A stretch of DNA of 64,000 bases, from contig JAUIKF010000035.1 of assembly GCA_030430575.1 (NCBI GenBank), positions 24,120 through 88,119 of the forward strand. Reading direction: 5' to 3'. A program made the translations under genes and the position numbers. The first letter of the stretch is position 1. Each line of letters starts with the position of its first letter. This stretch comes from Bacteroidia bacterium (GTDB taxonomy: Bacteria; Bacteroidota; Bacteroidia; J057). Below, piece by piece: positions 1-9,206 of the stretch. The notes below the pieces were generated by a model that ran no database searches, was not told where the DNA came from, and saw only the letters and a list, made by a program, of their open reading frames with translations.

Positions 1-627
1 ATCAAATCTTATCAGCAAAATCTGAAGCAACAGTATGCTCAACTAGCGCATATTAAATGGCTAAAAGCGTTTGTGCTCCTCATGGTTAGTATTTTAGTGC
101 TTGCTTCTTTATATCTATATCTCCTGTTTGAAACCCAACTCTACAAGCGTGTACTCGACTACATCTATGTGTTGCCGATGGGCATCCTCATCTATGCGAT
201 CAGCTATCGCCTGGCCGGAATCGAATGGCTCAGCGTGGAAGCCCCAGAACCTAAATACCTCAATTCATCCCTTCAAGCATCAGATCAAGCCCAAATTGTG
301 GCTCGCCTCAGTACCTTGATGGAAACGGAAAAGCCGTATTTGGAAAATGAGCTTCGGATAAAAGGCTTGAGTGAAAAGCTTGAGGTCACAAGCCACCACC
401 TCTCCCAAGTGATCAACGATCATTTTGGTCGCTCCTTCTTCGACTTTGTCAATAGCTACCGCGTAGCGGAAGCCAAACAACTGATCGCTGCTCATCCCGA
501 TCACACCTTGCTGCGAATCGCCTTCGACGCAGGATTTAACAACAAAACGTCGTTTGTGAATGCGTTCAAAAAAATTGAAGGGATGACGCCTTCGGCGTAT
601 CGGAAGAGGCTGATTGAAGCTGTTTGA
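1..627 (+). CDS. AraC-family transcriptional regulator, 5'-truncated by window edge
   Basis: The reading frame is open from base 1, so the gene begins outside the window; the GTG at 73 is internal. Two hydrophobic segments lie near the visible start (around codons 20-38 and 50-68), followed by a linker and a C-terminal AraC-type double helix-turn-helix. Recognisable pieces are LSEKLEVTSHHLSQVIN for the first HTH and IAFDAGFNNKTSFVNAFKK with GMTPSAYRKR for the second. Bacteroidota often have membrane-anchored AraC regulators of this layout. I infer a membrane-linked sensor/regulator; ligand and targets are not visible. The family assignment is firm, the sensing role is inference. Confidence 0.85.
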   Translation: MKSYQQNLKQQYAQLAHIKWLKAFVLLMVSILVLASLYLYLLFETQLYKRVLDYIYVLPMGILIYAISYRLAGIEWLSVEAPEPKYLNSSLQASDQAQIVARLSTLMETEKPYLENELRIKGLSEKLEVTSHHLSQVINDHFGRSFFDFVNSYRVAEAKQLIAAHPDHTLLRIAFDAGFNNKTSFVNAFKKIEGMTPSAYRKRLIEAV

Positions 628-686
628 TTAGCTAAGAGGAACGCGGGTTTTACGAATTAGGTGGATTTTCACAGATTAAGTGTTAA

Positions 687-720
687 TAACCCAAAACTCA
701 AAACCCAAAACTTCAAACTT
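687..720. repeat. Degenerate heptamer/octamer AC-rich intergenic repeat
   Basis: Between the AraC gene and the YceI gene lie imperfect repeats of AACCCAAAACT-type words. They resemble the heptamer arrays seen elsewhere in this window (33439, 43591, 53281, 63779). No gene or clear promoter is seen in this gap. Confidence 0.4.
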
Positions 721-800
721 TCCTGGCAACCCTTATAAAGATTGTCGCTTCAGACGCCCTCATGCCCCATTATTGAATTTTTAACCAAAAATTCATCATA

Positions 801-1394
801 ATGAAAATTCAATCTTTTTCCCTCATTATCCTCCTAATCGCCGGCCTCAGTTTGGGCTTTAATACCACTTCTGACAACTATGTTCTTGACGTCGGTCATA
901 CCTATATCGGCTTTGAAGTGGAACGCTTCATGGTCGGGGAGGTCACGGGCAACTTTACCGAGTTTTCGGGGAAAGTCTCTATGGAAGGCGAAGACGTGAC
1001 CACCTTGGTCGTCGAAGCCACGATCAACACCAATAGCCTCAACACCCAACACGAAGTGCGCGACGGCCACCTCAAAGGCCAAATGTGGCTGAACACAGCG
1101 GAGTATCCGGAAATCACCTTTCGTTCCACCAACGTGAAAAAAGCGGACGACGGGACCTATGTCATGGAAGGAGACCTGACGATTCGTGGCATCACCAATT
1201 CAATCGAATTCCCCATCGAGGTGCTCGGCCCGATGAAAGACCCTACGCAAAAGTTCGCGCTGGGGCTGAAAGCCAATCTTACGATTGACCGATTTGACTA
1301 CGGCATTCAGTTCAATAAGACCATGGACAATGGGTCGCTATTCATTGGGAAGGAAGTGAAGCTGAAATTGAGGGCGTTGGCGTATAAGGAGTAA
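801..1394 (+). CDS. YceI family protein (secreted lipocalin-like barrel)
   Basis: The 197-residue protein has an N-terminal signal peptide (about residues 1-20) and then a YceI domain over almost its full length. Typical features are the opening VLDVGHTYIGFEVERFMVG, the central block WLNTAEYPEITFRSTNV, and the closing DRFDYGIQFNKTMDNG. YceI proteins are extracytoplasmic beta-barrels that bind isoprenoid-type lipids; some are induced by high pH or stress. The gene stands alone and is followed by a strong hairpin terminator. The ATG at 801 is chosen because it starts a good signal peptide. Family call is firm; the ligand is unknown. Confidence 0.9.
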   Translation: MKIQSFSLIILLIAGLSLGFNTTSDNYVLDVGHTYIGFEVERFMVGEVTGNFTEFSGKVSMEGEDVTTLVVEATINTNSLNTQHEVRDGHLKGQMWLNTAEYPEITFRSTNVKKADDGTYVMEGDLTIRGITNSIEFPIEVLGPMKDPTQKFALGLKANLTIDRFDYGIQFNKTMDNGSLFIGKEVKLKLRALAYKE

Positions 1395-1414
1395 AGTAGT
1401 ATTTGCTATCAGAT

Positions 1415-1454
1415 GGCCCCATTTATTCAATAAATGTGGGCCTATTTCTTTTTT
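1415..1454 (+). terminator. Rho-independent terminator after the YceI gene
   Basis: An 11-bp stem (GGCCC+CATTTA against TAAATG+TGGGCC, with one bulged base) and a short loop are followed by a T-rich run, TATTTCTTTTTT. It begins about 20 bp after the stop codon. Confidence 0.8.
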
Positions 1455-1500
1455 AATGCCTTTTTTTCTTACCTTAAAAGGGACTGAAAATAATTGAGAT

Positions 1501-1947
1501 ATGGGATTAAATTACAGAGAGATTAAGTTCGAAATGGAAGTGCCGAAGGTTGATCAGATTCGGAAAATGTGTGAAATACAAACAGGATTAGAGGTTTTCA
1601 TTAAAGTATATCATAATCAAAAAGGAGAAGAATTAACTCTACCTATTGAGGAGGTAGAGGCTCTTTGGGCAGATCGTAAATCCGATGAACAGGTATGTTA
1701 TGTAATTGGAGCAGAAAGAATGCATGAAGTGGAATTAAGTAGGGATGGAAATGTTCTCATGATGGAATATGGTATGAATTGGCCATATTTTCCACACTCA
1801 TGTTTAAAGGTATTGCTCTTAGACCTTGGTGGAACGTTGATTAATCCCCTTGATAATTATGAAAAGTTAAAAGCTGATCTTGATGGTCTTAAGAAACTCA
1901 GTGAATATAATTGGTTTCAAAGAGTTACACGAAAGTACTCATTTTGA
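1501..1947 (+). CDS. Hypothetical protein, 148 aa
   Basis: I do not recognise the family. The protein has no signal peptide or membrane segment and is acidic in its first half. Near residues 103-114 it contains LLLDLGGTLIN, which recalls HAD motif I (DxGGT), but the position is too close to the C-terminus for a HAD enzyme and no other HAD motifs follow. The gene is clearly richer in A+T than its neighbours, which may mean recent acquisition. It stands alone between the YceI terminator and the formate dehydrogenase genes. It could be an orphan immunity-type or accessory protein, but nothing in the sequence shows this. Confidence 0.6.
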   Translation: MGLNYREIKFEMEVPKVDQIRKMCEIQTGLEVFIKVYHNQKGEELTLPIEEVEALWADRKSDEQVCYVIGAERMHEVELSRDGNVLMMEYGMNWPYFPHSCLKVLLLDLGGTLINPLDNYEKLKADLDGLKKLSEYNWFQRVTRKYSF

Positions 1948-2101
1948 GTTATTTAAAACCCTTGAATCTTGCTGTAAATTCTTCGAGACTTTTTCCTATC
2001 TTTATCCAGAACCTTTTTGAGAAAACTAATGATTGCTGAAGACCAGACTATTCAACATTCAATCATTCAAAATTCAACATTAACAACGCGATCACCACAC
2101 T

Positions 2102-3754
2102 ATGCCGAATAATTTAAGTGAATTGTCAGGGAGAAAGGGGATACAGGATAACCTCTTTAGTCGATTGGGGGAATTGGCGATGCCTACGGGTACGCCAAGC
2201 GTGGAAGAGCTGGACAAGCTGGCAGAAGAGTTTTTAATAGGCAAAGCCAATACCTATGGCACGGCCACTTTTTACGATTTTCTGAAGCCCGAAAATAAGG
2301 GCAAAAAAGTCTATGTCTGTAATGGGACGGCTTGCTTATGTGCAGGCACCCAGGACAAGGTTATTGAGACACTTTCAGGGAGTTTTGAAGCAGATGAAAT
2401 CGGTCACATGACCTGCCTGGGCCGATGCCATGAAAACAGTGCATTCCACTATCAAGGCAAGAACTATTCAGGAAATGCCATCAATTCGTTAGATGGAATT
2501 ATTGCGAAGGATCAGTCTCCCAACCAAGACACCTACCACGTCAAGACGGCTGGTCCTGCCATTTTAACCCAACCCTTCTCTAATCTCGAAGACTATTACG
2601 CACCCTTCAAAGCAGCCCTGAAACAGGACTCTGCGGCTATTTTAGAAGAAATCAAAACCTCTGGTGTCAGAGGAAGAGGCGGGGCGGGATTCCCGATGGG
2701 CTTCAAATTGCAGTTCTGCAGAGATACGGAGAACGAGACCAAGTTCATCATTTGTAATGCAGATGAAGGCGATCCTGGGGCGTATTCGGATCGGTATTTA
2801 TTGGAGCAAAGGCCCCATTCGGTGCTGTTTGGGATGCTGATCGCAGGTTATGTGACCCACGCCAACTATGGCGTTGTTTATATTCGTGCTGAATATCCCG
2901 AGTCTGTTGTGATTGTTCAAAACGCGATAGATGAATTGCGGGCAGCAGGGTTGATAGGCGATAACATCGACGGCAGTGGATTCAATTTTGATTTCAAAAT
3001 CATCCAGGCCCAAGGCTCCTATATCTGTGGCGAAGAGACCGCCCTCATCAACTCCATCGAAGGCCAACGGCCTGAAGTGCGTGTCCGCCCGCCTTACCCC
3101 GCCCAAAAGGGCCTTTTCAACAAACCTACGGTGGTCAATAATGTCGAAACGCTGGCAGCGCTTCACTACATCATCTCAAACGGCGGAGCCGCTTGGAAGG
3201 CCATAGGAACAGAGAAGTCCTCTGGAACTAAGCTCGTGTGCCTTGATAGTTTCTTCAACAATCCAGGCATGTATGAAGTAGAAATGGGAACGCCCCTTTC
3301 GGTCGTCGTGAATGACTTGGGAGGTGGATTCAAAAGCCCTGTAAAGGCCCTCCAGATCGGCGGACCCTTGGGCGGTTTAGTGCCTGTGTCCAAGGTAGAT
3401 GAATTGACCGTAGACTTTGAGTCATTTGCAACCAATGGCTTCCTTTTGGGGCATGCTTCTGTGATCAGCGTTCCCGAAGACTTCCCGATTTTGAAATTCA
3501 TCGAACACCTGTTCGATTTTGCGGCTTATGAAAGCTGCGGCAAGTGCTTCCCCTGCAGACTAGGCACCAAAAGAGGCCAGGAATTGGCTTCCAAAGCATT
3601 GACCTCTGGTTATAAAATCAATCGCAAACTGTTCACAGATTTGCTTACGACTCTTGAAAAAGGCTCCCTTTGCGCACATGGTGGCGGCATTCCCCTGCCT
3701 ATCCGAAACGCCCTTCAGTATTTTGAATCTGAATTAGCCGAATACTTTAACTAG
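2102..3754 (+). CDS. fdhB: NAD-dependent formate dehydrogenase, flavoprotein (NuoE-NuoF-like fusion) subunit
   Basis: This 550-residue protein carries electrons from the molybdenum subunit to NAD. Residues 1-135 form a short NuoE-like thioredoxin-fold domain with all four [2Fe-2S] cysteines (C73, C78, C105, C109). Residues 150-550 are NuoF-like: the FMN loop GVRGRGGAGFPMG (188-200), the NAD/FMN block CNADEGDPGAYSDRY, and the C-terminal [4Fe-4S] site ESCGKCFPC (C479, C482, C485) with C524. In other species the NuoE and NuoF parts are often separate genes (FdsG and FdsB); here they are one. The alpha subunit follows 77 bp downstream on the same strand. It could instead serve a related NAD-reducing enzyme, but the neighbouring catalytic subunit has the formate dehydrogenase active site. 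Confidence 0.9.
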   Translation: MPNNLSELSGRKGIQDNLFSRLGELAMPTGTPSVEELDKLAEEFLIGKANTYGTATFYDFLKPENKGKKVYVCNGTACLCAGTQDKVIETLSGSFEADEIGHMTCLGRCHENSAFHYQGKNYSGNAINSLDGIIAKDQSPNQDTYHVKTAGPAILTQPFSNLEDYYAPFKAALKQDSAAILEEIKTSGVRGRGGAGFPMGFKLQFCRDTENETKFIICNADEGDPGAYSDRYLLEQRPHSVLFGMLIAGYVTHANYGVVYIRAEYPESVVIVQNAIDELRAAGLIGDNIDGSGFNFDFKIIQAQGSYICGEETALINSIEGQRPEVRVRPPYPAQKGLFNKPTVVNNVETLAALHYIISNGGAAWKAIGTEKSSGTKLVCLDSFFNNPGMYEVEMGTPLSVVVNDLGGGFKSPVKALQIGGPLGGLVPVSKVDELTVDFESFATNGFLLGHASVISVPEDFPILKFIEHLFDFAAYESCGKCFPCRLGTKRGQELASKALTSGYKINRKLFTDLLTTLEKGSLCAHGGGIPLPIRNALQYFESELAEYFN

Positions 3755-3831
3755 CGCCTTTCATTCAAAATTCATTCCTTCGACATACTCAGGACAAGCA
3801 TTCATTCATTCAAAATTACTCTCCAAGGACA

Positions 3832-6561
3832 ATGAAAATAGCATATATCAACAATCGCCCCTACGAGATGCAAGACGGAGAAACCGTCCTGTCATTTGTG
3901 AAAAGACATAAAGGAGAAAGGGTAGTCCCGACCCTGTGTGATGCGCCCAACCTGGACCCATTTGGGGCTTGTAGGGTGTGTAGTGTGGAAGTGGCGTTGG
4001 AAAAAAATGGGCCTACGCGTACCATGGCTTCTTGCCATACGATGATAGGGGAGGGGCAGTACATTTACCCTGATACAAATGAAGTAAAAGACCTTCGCAA
4101 AAATATCATCGAACTAGTCCTCACCGATCACCCATTGGATTGTCTGACTTGTGAAGTGAATGGCAATTGTGAATTGCAGACGGTGGCGGCACAAGTGGGC
4201 ATCCGCGATGTGCGCTATCCGGAAGGGGAGAATCACCTTCATCGCGAGAAGGATTTGAGCCATCCTTACATGACTTCAGATTTATCCAAATGCATCAACT
4301 GCTACCGCTGTGTGCGTGCCTGTGAGGAGGTTCAGGGCGAATTTGTTCTGAGCATGTCAGGCCGAGGGTTTGATACCAAAATCATCAAAGGCCATGACCA
4401 GTCCTTTATGGACTCGGACTGCGTGAGCTGTGGCGCCTGTTCACAGGCTTGCCCCACCTCAGCCATCTCCGATGTCTTCCAATCTAAGGCGATCACGGCC
4501 ACTGAGACGACAAGGACGATCTGTACGTATTGCGGCGTAGGGTGTAATTTGGATGTGGCTACCACCAACGGCGACGTGGTCAGCATCACTGCGCCTTACG
4601 ACGCCGAAGTGAACCAAGGCCATACCTGCCTCAAAGGCCGTTACGCTTTTAAATTTTACAATCACCCCGACAGGCTGGATTCGCCCATGATCAAGCGAAA
4701 CGGGGAATTTGAGAAGGTCAGTTGGAACGAAGTGTATGACTATTTGACGGAAAAACTATCAGGTTACAAAGCTGATTTTGGCCCAGATTCTATCGCTGGT
4801 ATTTCCTCTTCAAGGTGTACCAATGAGGAGAACTACTTGATGCAGAAATTCATCCGTGCGGTGATTGGTACCAATAATATCGATGGCTGTGCCCGAGTCT
4901 GCCATTCGCCTACGGCGTTGGGCATGCAAAGAACCTTTGGTACAGGAGCTGCGACTAACTCTATCGACGACCTTAAGGACACCAATTGCATCATGGTGAT
5001 TGGTGCCAACCCTACTGATGCTCACCCAGTTACGGGTGCCAAGCTGAAGCAATTCTGTATGCAGTCACAAAATGTGTCCATCGTCATAGATCCTCGCCGA
5101 ACAGAATTGGCGCGCTATGCGACCTATCACCTGCCACTCAGGCCTGGCACCAATGTCGCCATGCTCAATATGATGATGTATTATATCATCACTGAAGGAC
5201 TGGCAGACGAGGCGTTTATCAGTGCAAGAACCGAAGGGTTTGAGACCTATAAAAATGAACTCCTGGCGATTGATTTGGATAAAATGGAAGCAGTGACAGG
5301 GGTAGACCGTGAGCTAGTGAAAAAAGCTGCGATCGCCTATGCTACAGCACCTAATGCGATGTCATTCCACGGACTGGGCGTAACTGAACACTCCCAAGGG
5401 ACATTCACCGTGATGCAAATCGCTGACTTGGCGCTTTTGACAGGAAATATCGGTCGTCGGGGCGTTGGCGTCAATCCCCTTCGCGGACAGAACAATGTCC
5501 AGGGAAGCGCAGATATGGGCGTACAACCGCATCAAGGTGCTGGCTATTTGGACATTACAGACCCAACTATCAATGCACGTTACAATAAGTTTTATGGGGT
5601 AAATGTGCCAAGTGTGATTGGGTACAAAATTCCAGAGATGTTTGACGCTGCCCTTGAAGGCAAGCTCAAAGCGATATGGATCATCGGTGAAGACGTCGTA
5701 CAGACGGACCCTAACACCAATAAGGTGATCAAGGCATTGGAATCTACAGATCTCGTTATCGTTCAAGAACTGTTCATGACAGAAACCGCCAAACACGCGG
5801 ATGTCATCCTTCCTGGGGCTTCTTTCCTTGAAAAAAGTGGGACCTTCACCAATGGGGAACGCCGCGTACAGGCTGTAAGACAAGTGGTGGAACCAATACC
5901 TGGTGCCAAAGTAGACGGGCAAATCATCGTGGATATGATGAACAGATTGGGCTATCCACAGCCCGACTATACGCCAGATGGGATGCTGGAAGAGATCTCT
6001 CAGATTGTTCCGTTTTTTGCGGGGATCAAGTGGGAGGAGTTAGGCAAAAATGGTAAACAATGGCCGGTAAAACCTGACGGAACGGATACGCAGATCTTGC
6101 ACCAGCAAGAGTTCAAAAGAGGCAAAGGCTATTTTGAATTTAACGGATTCGAAGAATCCGCTGAGCTGGTGGAACACGCCAAAGACTATCCCTATATCCT
6201 TACTACAAACAGAGAATTGGAGCATTACAACTGTGGGGCGATGACCCGCAGGACAGGAAATGAAAAAATTCTCTCAGCCGATTACCTCATGATTAACCCC
6301 GCTGATGCGCAAGCCAACCTCATCAACGAAGGTGACTATGTGTGCTTAGAGTCTGCTAGAGGTAAGGTAGATGTGAAGGCGCGCATCACAGATGAGGTGA
6401 AACCTGGTATTCTGAGTTCAACCTTCCACTTCCCCGAAATCATGATGAATATCATCACCTCCGACGTTCACGACTCAGAGGCAAAATGCCCTGAGTATAA
6501 GGTGGTTGCGGTTCGGATTCGGAAGAGTAAGGGGAAGTTCAAGCAAATGGCTGAGGCGTGA
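3832..6561 (+). CDS. fdhA: Formate dehydrogenase, molybdopterin catalytic subunit (cysteine type)
   Basis: The 909-residue protein oxidises formate to CO2 at a bis-molybdopterin centre. Domains in order: a [2Fe-2S] ferredoxin (C36, C47, C50, C68); a NuoG-type His/Cys [4Fe-4S] site (H100, C104, C107, C113); two [4Fe-4S] clusters (CINCYRCVRAC at 154-164 and CVSCGACSQAC at 197-207); the molybdopterin domain with its own cluster (CTYCGVGC at 231-238, plus C266). The active-site block GCARVCHSPTALG places Cys357-His358 where selenocysteine is found in E. coli FdhF, so this is the Sec-free form; no in-frame TGA occurs. The C-terminus has the molydopterin dinucleotide-binding fold. Together with the upstream gene it makes a soluble FdsABG-like enzyme. 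FdhD, which sulfurates this cofactor, is encoded at 61.5 kb. Confidence 0.93.
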   Translation: MKIAYINNRPYEMQDGETVLSFVKRHKGERVVPTLCDAPNLDPFGACRVCSVEVALEKNGPTRTMASCHTMIGEGQYIYPDTNEVKDLRKNIIELVLTDHPLDCLTCEVNGNCELQTVAAQVGIRDVRYPEGENHLHREKDLSHPYMTSDLSKCINCYRCVRACEEVQGEFVLSMSGRGFDTKIIKGHDQSFMDSDCVSCGACSQACPTSAISDVFQSKAITATETTRTICTYCGVGCNLDVATTNGDVVSITAPYDAEVNQGHTCLKGRYAFKFYNHPDRLDSPMIKRNGEFEKVSWNEVYDYLTEKLSGYKADFGPDSIAGISSSRCTNEENYLMQKFIRAVIGTNNIDGCARVCHSPTALGMQRTFGTGAATNSIDDLKDTNCIMVIGANPTDAHPVTGAKLKQFCMQSQNVSIVIDPRRTELARYATYHLPLRPGTNVAMLNMMMYYIITEGLADEAFISARTEGFETYKNELLAIDLDKMEAVTGVDRELVKKAAIAYATAPNAMSFHGLGVTEHSQGTFTVMQIADLALLTGNIGRRGVGVNPLRGQNNVQGSADMGVQPHQGAGYLDITDPTINARYNKFYGVNVPSVIGYKIPEMFDAALEGKLKAIWIIGEDVVQTDPNTNKVIKALESTDLVIVQELFMTETAKHADVILPGASFLEKSGTFTNGERRVQAVRQVVEPIPGAKVDGQIIVDMMNRLGYPQPDYTPDGMLEEISQIVPFFAGIKWEELGKNGKQWPVKPDGTDTQILHQQEFKRGKGYFEFNGFEESAELVEHAKDYPYILTTNRELEHYNCGAMTRRTGNEKILSADYLMINPADAQANLINEGDYVCLESARGKVDVKARITDEVKPGILSSTFHFPEIMMNIITSDVHDSEAKCPEYKVVAVRIRKSKGKFKQMAEA

Positions 6562-6598
6562 GGTTATTAATTTTTGATTGACTGATTATTGATTCTGG

Positions 6599-7384
6599 AT
6601 GTGGGAACAGCTTACTAGATTGCGAAAGAAATACCTTGATCTTCACTTAGATCAAGCGATCAATTACGAGAAGTTCTCGATGATTTCCATCATCTATCAT
6701 TCTACCAAGATTGAGGGGCTATCGCTTACAGAAACTGATACGAAAGTATTATTGGATAAAGACATCACGGCTAAGGGAAAACCCTTGGCCGATCATTTAA
6801 TGGTCAGGGATCATTTTGAGGCATTACTATTCTTGAAAGAACAAGCTGCAGCAAAGCGTCCTATTTCTTTAGGGTTTCTTAAAGAGGTCGCTGCTATGGT
6901 GATGAAGCATACTGGAGGACCCGTTAAAACGATATCTGGTGAATTTGACACCTCAAAAGGAGACTTGCGATTGGCACCAGTTTATGTAGACAAAAAATAT
7001 TTCCCAGATTATAGGAAGATAGAAAGCTTACTTCACGGCCTCATAGATAATGTAAACCAGCGAATTAATACAGTCGAAGGAAACAGCATCCTTAAGTTAT
7101 CAGCAGATTTTCATTACAATTTGGTAAATATTCACCCTTTTGGGGATGGAAATGGCCGTGCCTCTCGTTTGATGATGAATTATGTACAATTATATCATGG
7201 AGAGCCTTTAGTTAAAATATTCTCAGAAGACCGAACAGCTTATATCGATGCTCTAAATACAGCCGAAGAAATGGAAGACATCTCCATATTCCAGGATTTT
7301 ATTTGTCAACAGCAAATCAAGTTTTACCAACTGGAAATCGACAAATACAAAAAGAGGAATTCTGGTTTTACCTTATTATTCTAA
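6599..7384 (+). CDS. Fic domain protein (class II, N-terminal inhibitory helix)
   Basis: The 261-residue protein has a canonical Fic active site, HPFGDGNGRASR (residues 179-190), which in this family transfers AMP or another nucleotide phosphate to hydroxyl side chains of target proteins. At residues 35-40 STKIEG fits the (S/T)xxxE(G/N) inhibitory motif, so the enzyme should be self-inhibited by Glu39 (class II). A winged-helix-like C-terminal region may be present but is not clear. A DUF1456 gene follows after only 3 bp, which suggests co-transcription. The start lies 38 bp after the formate dehydrogenase stop, so read-through from that operon is also possible. Enzymatic class is firm, target unknown. 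Confidence 0.92.
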   Translation: MWEQLTRLRKKYLDLHLDQAINYEKFSMISIIYHSTKIEGLSLTETDTKVLLDKDITAKGKPLADHLMVRDHFEALLFLKEQAAAKRPISLGFLKEVAAMVMKHTGGPVKTISGEFDTSKGDLRLAPVYVDKKYFPDYRKIESLLHGLIDNVNQRINTVEGNSILKLSADFHYNLVNIHPFGDGNGRASRLMMNYVQLYHGEPLVKIFSEDRTAYIDALNTAEEMEDISIFQDFICQQQIKFYQLEIDKYKKRNSGFTLLF

Positions 7385-7387
7385 TCG

Positions 7388-7855
7388 ATGACAAATAATG
7401 ATATCCTCCGCCGGGTCCGCTACACTTTTGACTTTTGCGATGCGCAAATGATTGCCCTATTTGCCGCAGCAGATGTGAAAGTTGAGCGTTGGCAAGTGAG
7501 CAAATGGCTAAAAAAAGAGGAGGATCCTGACTATCAGGAACTTACAGACAAGCAACTGGCGACTTTCCTCAACGGCCTGATCAATGATCGGCGGGGTAGG
7601 CGCGAAGGCCCTCAACCTATTCCCGAAGAGAAATTGAATAACAATATCATTTTTCGGAAGCTCAAAATTGCTCTTAGTTTCAGAGATCATGATATTCTGG
7701 ATGTCCTTTCTCTGGCGGGATTCCGGATGAGTAAACACGAACTGAGCGCATTTTTCAGAAATCCCAATCAACCGCAATATCGCCCCTGCCAAGATCAGGT
7801 TATGCGCTATTTCCTCAATGGCTTGCAGAAAAAATACCGAAAAGAGGAAAAGTAA
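7388..7855 (+). CDS. DUF1456 family protein (YehS-like)
   Basis: The 155-residue protein consists of two copies of the DUF1456 repeat. They begin NNDILRRVRYTF (residues 3-14) and NNIIFRKLKIAL (about 84-95), and each closes with a block containing FLNGL. E. coli YehS has the same layout; its molecular function is not known. The protein is rich in charged residues, lacks a signal peptide and is probably cytoplasmic. It follows the Fic gene after 3 bp, and this pairing is the only clue to its role here. Confidence 0.85.
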   Translation: MTNNDILRRVRYTFDFCDAQMIALFAAADVKVERWQVSKWLKKEEDPDYQELTDKQLATFLNGLINDRRGRREGPQPIPEEKLNNNIIFRKLKIALSFRDHDILDVLSLAGFRMSKHELSAFFRNPNQPQYRPCQDQVMRYFLNGLQKKYRKEEK

Positions 7856-7900
7856 TCCTTATTCTAAACCCTTTACATTTTACTTTTTAACCCAACCCTT

Positions 7901-8629
7901 ATGAATCATTTACTGGTATCCCTATCTCTCATTTCCCTTCTTATCTCTTGTAGCCCGACCTCTCAACCCGCTCAGCAGGCGACTGAAAAACTCACTGAGG
8001 AAACCTCGGTAGAAAAGCCTTTTGCTTGTGAAGAAATGGAGTATGCCTCCAATCAGGCGCAAGCCGATTCGATGATGAAGTATTACGAAAATGCAAAAGC
8101 AGCAGATTCGGCTTCAAAGCTGATGTGGGAACACAAGCTCTTTTGTGCATTTCCAAATTCCTTTGAAGGGATGGAGCAGCTTTTTGCTTTTGATGATGAA
8201 TCTATAGGCCCTCCCTATAAATATGACCCCGAAAAGGAAGCAGCTCCTTTGTATCACAGTGACATGATAAATGGGATCATCCCCTATTTTGGCCAGTTAT
8301 CGAGCATTCCTAGCGAAGCCTATTACAATAAATACATTGATATCAACATCAATGGCAACTGGCAAGCAGACAATATCAGCGATGCCTTCGGCTTCCACAA
8401 ACGTCTCCTCAATGACACAGAAGCCGCTTGTGCCGTCCTGGGCCTACGGCCAGTGGATGAAGTAAAAAGCGTCTTTCACTTTATTTTTGATGGCCCACAT
8501 CCAGACAATGATCACAATAAAGCTATATATAAGGAATTACTTCCCAAAGTAACTGCCGCTAGCGAAAGACTTGGAAATCTGCTGGCTGCGACCTATGATG
8601 AAATGCTGGCGGAGGATCATTCACATTAA
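7901..8629 (+). CDS. Hypothetical lipoprotein, 242 aa
   Basis: A lipoprotein signal peptide ends in the lipobox LLISC (Cys17), and the next ~20 residues are a low-complexity linker of S, T, Q and E. The rest is acidic and has no domain I recognise. The segment around FNSFEGMEQLFAFDD-like residues and HPDNDHNKAIYKELLPKV recalls small uncharacterised envelope proteins of Bacteroidota. Expected location is the periplasm or outer membrane. It lies 45 bp after the DUF1456 gene and 46 bp before a second lipoprotein gene, so the run 6.6-9.2 kb may be one operon. Confidence 0.75.
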   Translation: MNHLLVSLSLISLLISCSPTSQPAQQATEKLTEETSVEKPFACEEMEYASNQAQADSMMKYYENAKAADSASKLMWEHKLFCAFPNSFEGMEQLFAFDDESIGPPYKYDPEKEAAPLYHSDMINGIIPYFGQLSSIPSEAYYNKYIDININGNWQADNISDAFGFHKRLLNDTEAACAVLGLRPVDEVKSVFHFIFDGPHPDNDHNKAIYKELLPKVTAASERLGNLLAATYDEMLAEDHSH

Positions 8630-8675
8630 GTAGAGGGCTATCATCCTTTCCCAGTATTACCTAATGGATACATCA

Positions 8676-9155
8676 ATGAAACAGGCCTTATTCGTTCTGC
8701 TCTTGGTGTGCTTGGGCGCTTGTACCACCACACAAAAGGGGAAAAAAGCTGAGTCAGAAACTTCAAGCGCAACAATCATTTACCTGTATGAGGATGCCAA
8801 AAAACCATTGGCGGAAGATGTGATCAGCCAAGCGATCGCTGCATCCAAAGTGCCTATCCTGTATTTTTATGCAGACTGGTGTGGCCCTTGTAGAAGTTTC
8901 AATAAGGCGCTAAAAGACCCCCTCATGCACAAAGCACTCGAAAATGCTGTCTTGATAAAGATTGATGTGGATTATGACGCACAAGACCTCGGCGGAAAAT
9001 ACTCGATATTTTCTATCCCTACTTTCCTAAAAGTGAATGAGAAAGGAGAAGTATTGGCACGGATATCTTCGAGTGAATGGGACGCAAATATTGCCAGGAA
9101 TATCGCTCCAGTCATGGATAAGCTGATAAATGAGGAGGTGTATGATAAAAAATAA
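8676..9155 (+). CDS. Thioredoxin-fold lipoprotein
   Basis: The start is set at the ATG at 8676 because MKQALFVLLLVCLGAC is an ideal lipoprotein signal; an in-frame ATG 12 bp upstream would add four polar residues. After the acylated cysteine and a linker there is a thioredoxin domain with the redox motif YADWCGPCRSF and the cis-proline loop SIPTFLKVN. It probably acts as a thiol:disulfide reductase or electron carrier on the periplasmic face, like the DsbD C-terminal domain or TlpA-type proteins. The partner is not visible in the window. Confidence 0.87.
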   Translation: MKQALFVLLLVCLGACTTTQKGKKAESETSSATIIYLYEDAKKPLAEDVISQAIAASKVPILYFYADWCGPCRSFNKALKDPLMHKALENAVLIKIDVDYDAQDLGGKYSIFSIPTFLKVNEKGEVLARISSSEWDANIARNIAPVMDKLINEEVYDKK

Positions 9156-9206
9156 CGGTCTAAGGGTTAATACCGTTAATGGTATCTGAACCCCTAATTA
9201 ACCATA

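Noticed and set aside
1501..1947. HAD-type phosphatase
   Set aside because: LLLDLGGTLIN resembles motif I but is near the C-terminus, and motifs II-IV are absent.
5362..5922. 186-codon frame on the minus strand inside fdhA
   Set aside because: It lies fully inside a well supported gene on the other strand, has no family features and is rich in His, Tyr and Arg typical of shadow frames.
3832..6561. Selenocysteine in formate dehydrogenase
   Set aside because: No in-frame TGA; the active-site residue is Cys357 encoded by TGC/TGT, so the enzyme is the sulfur form.
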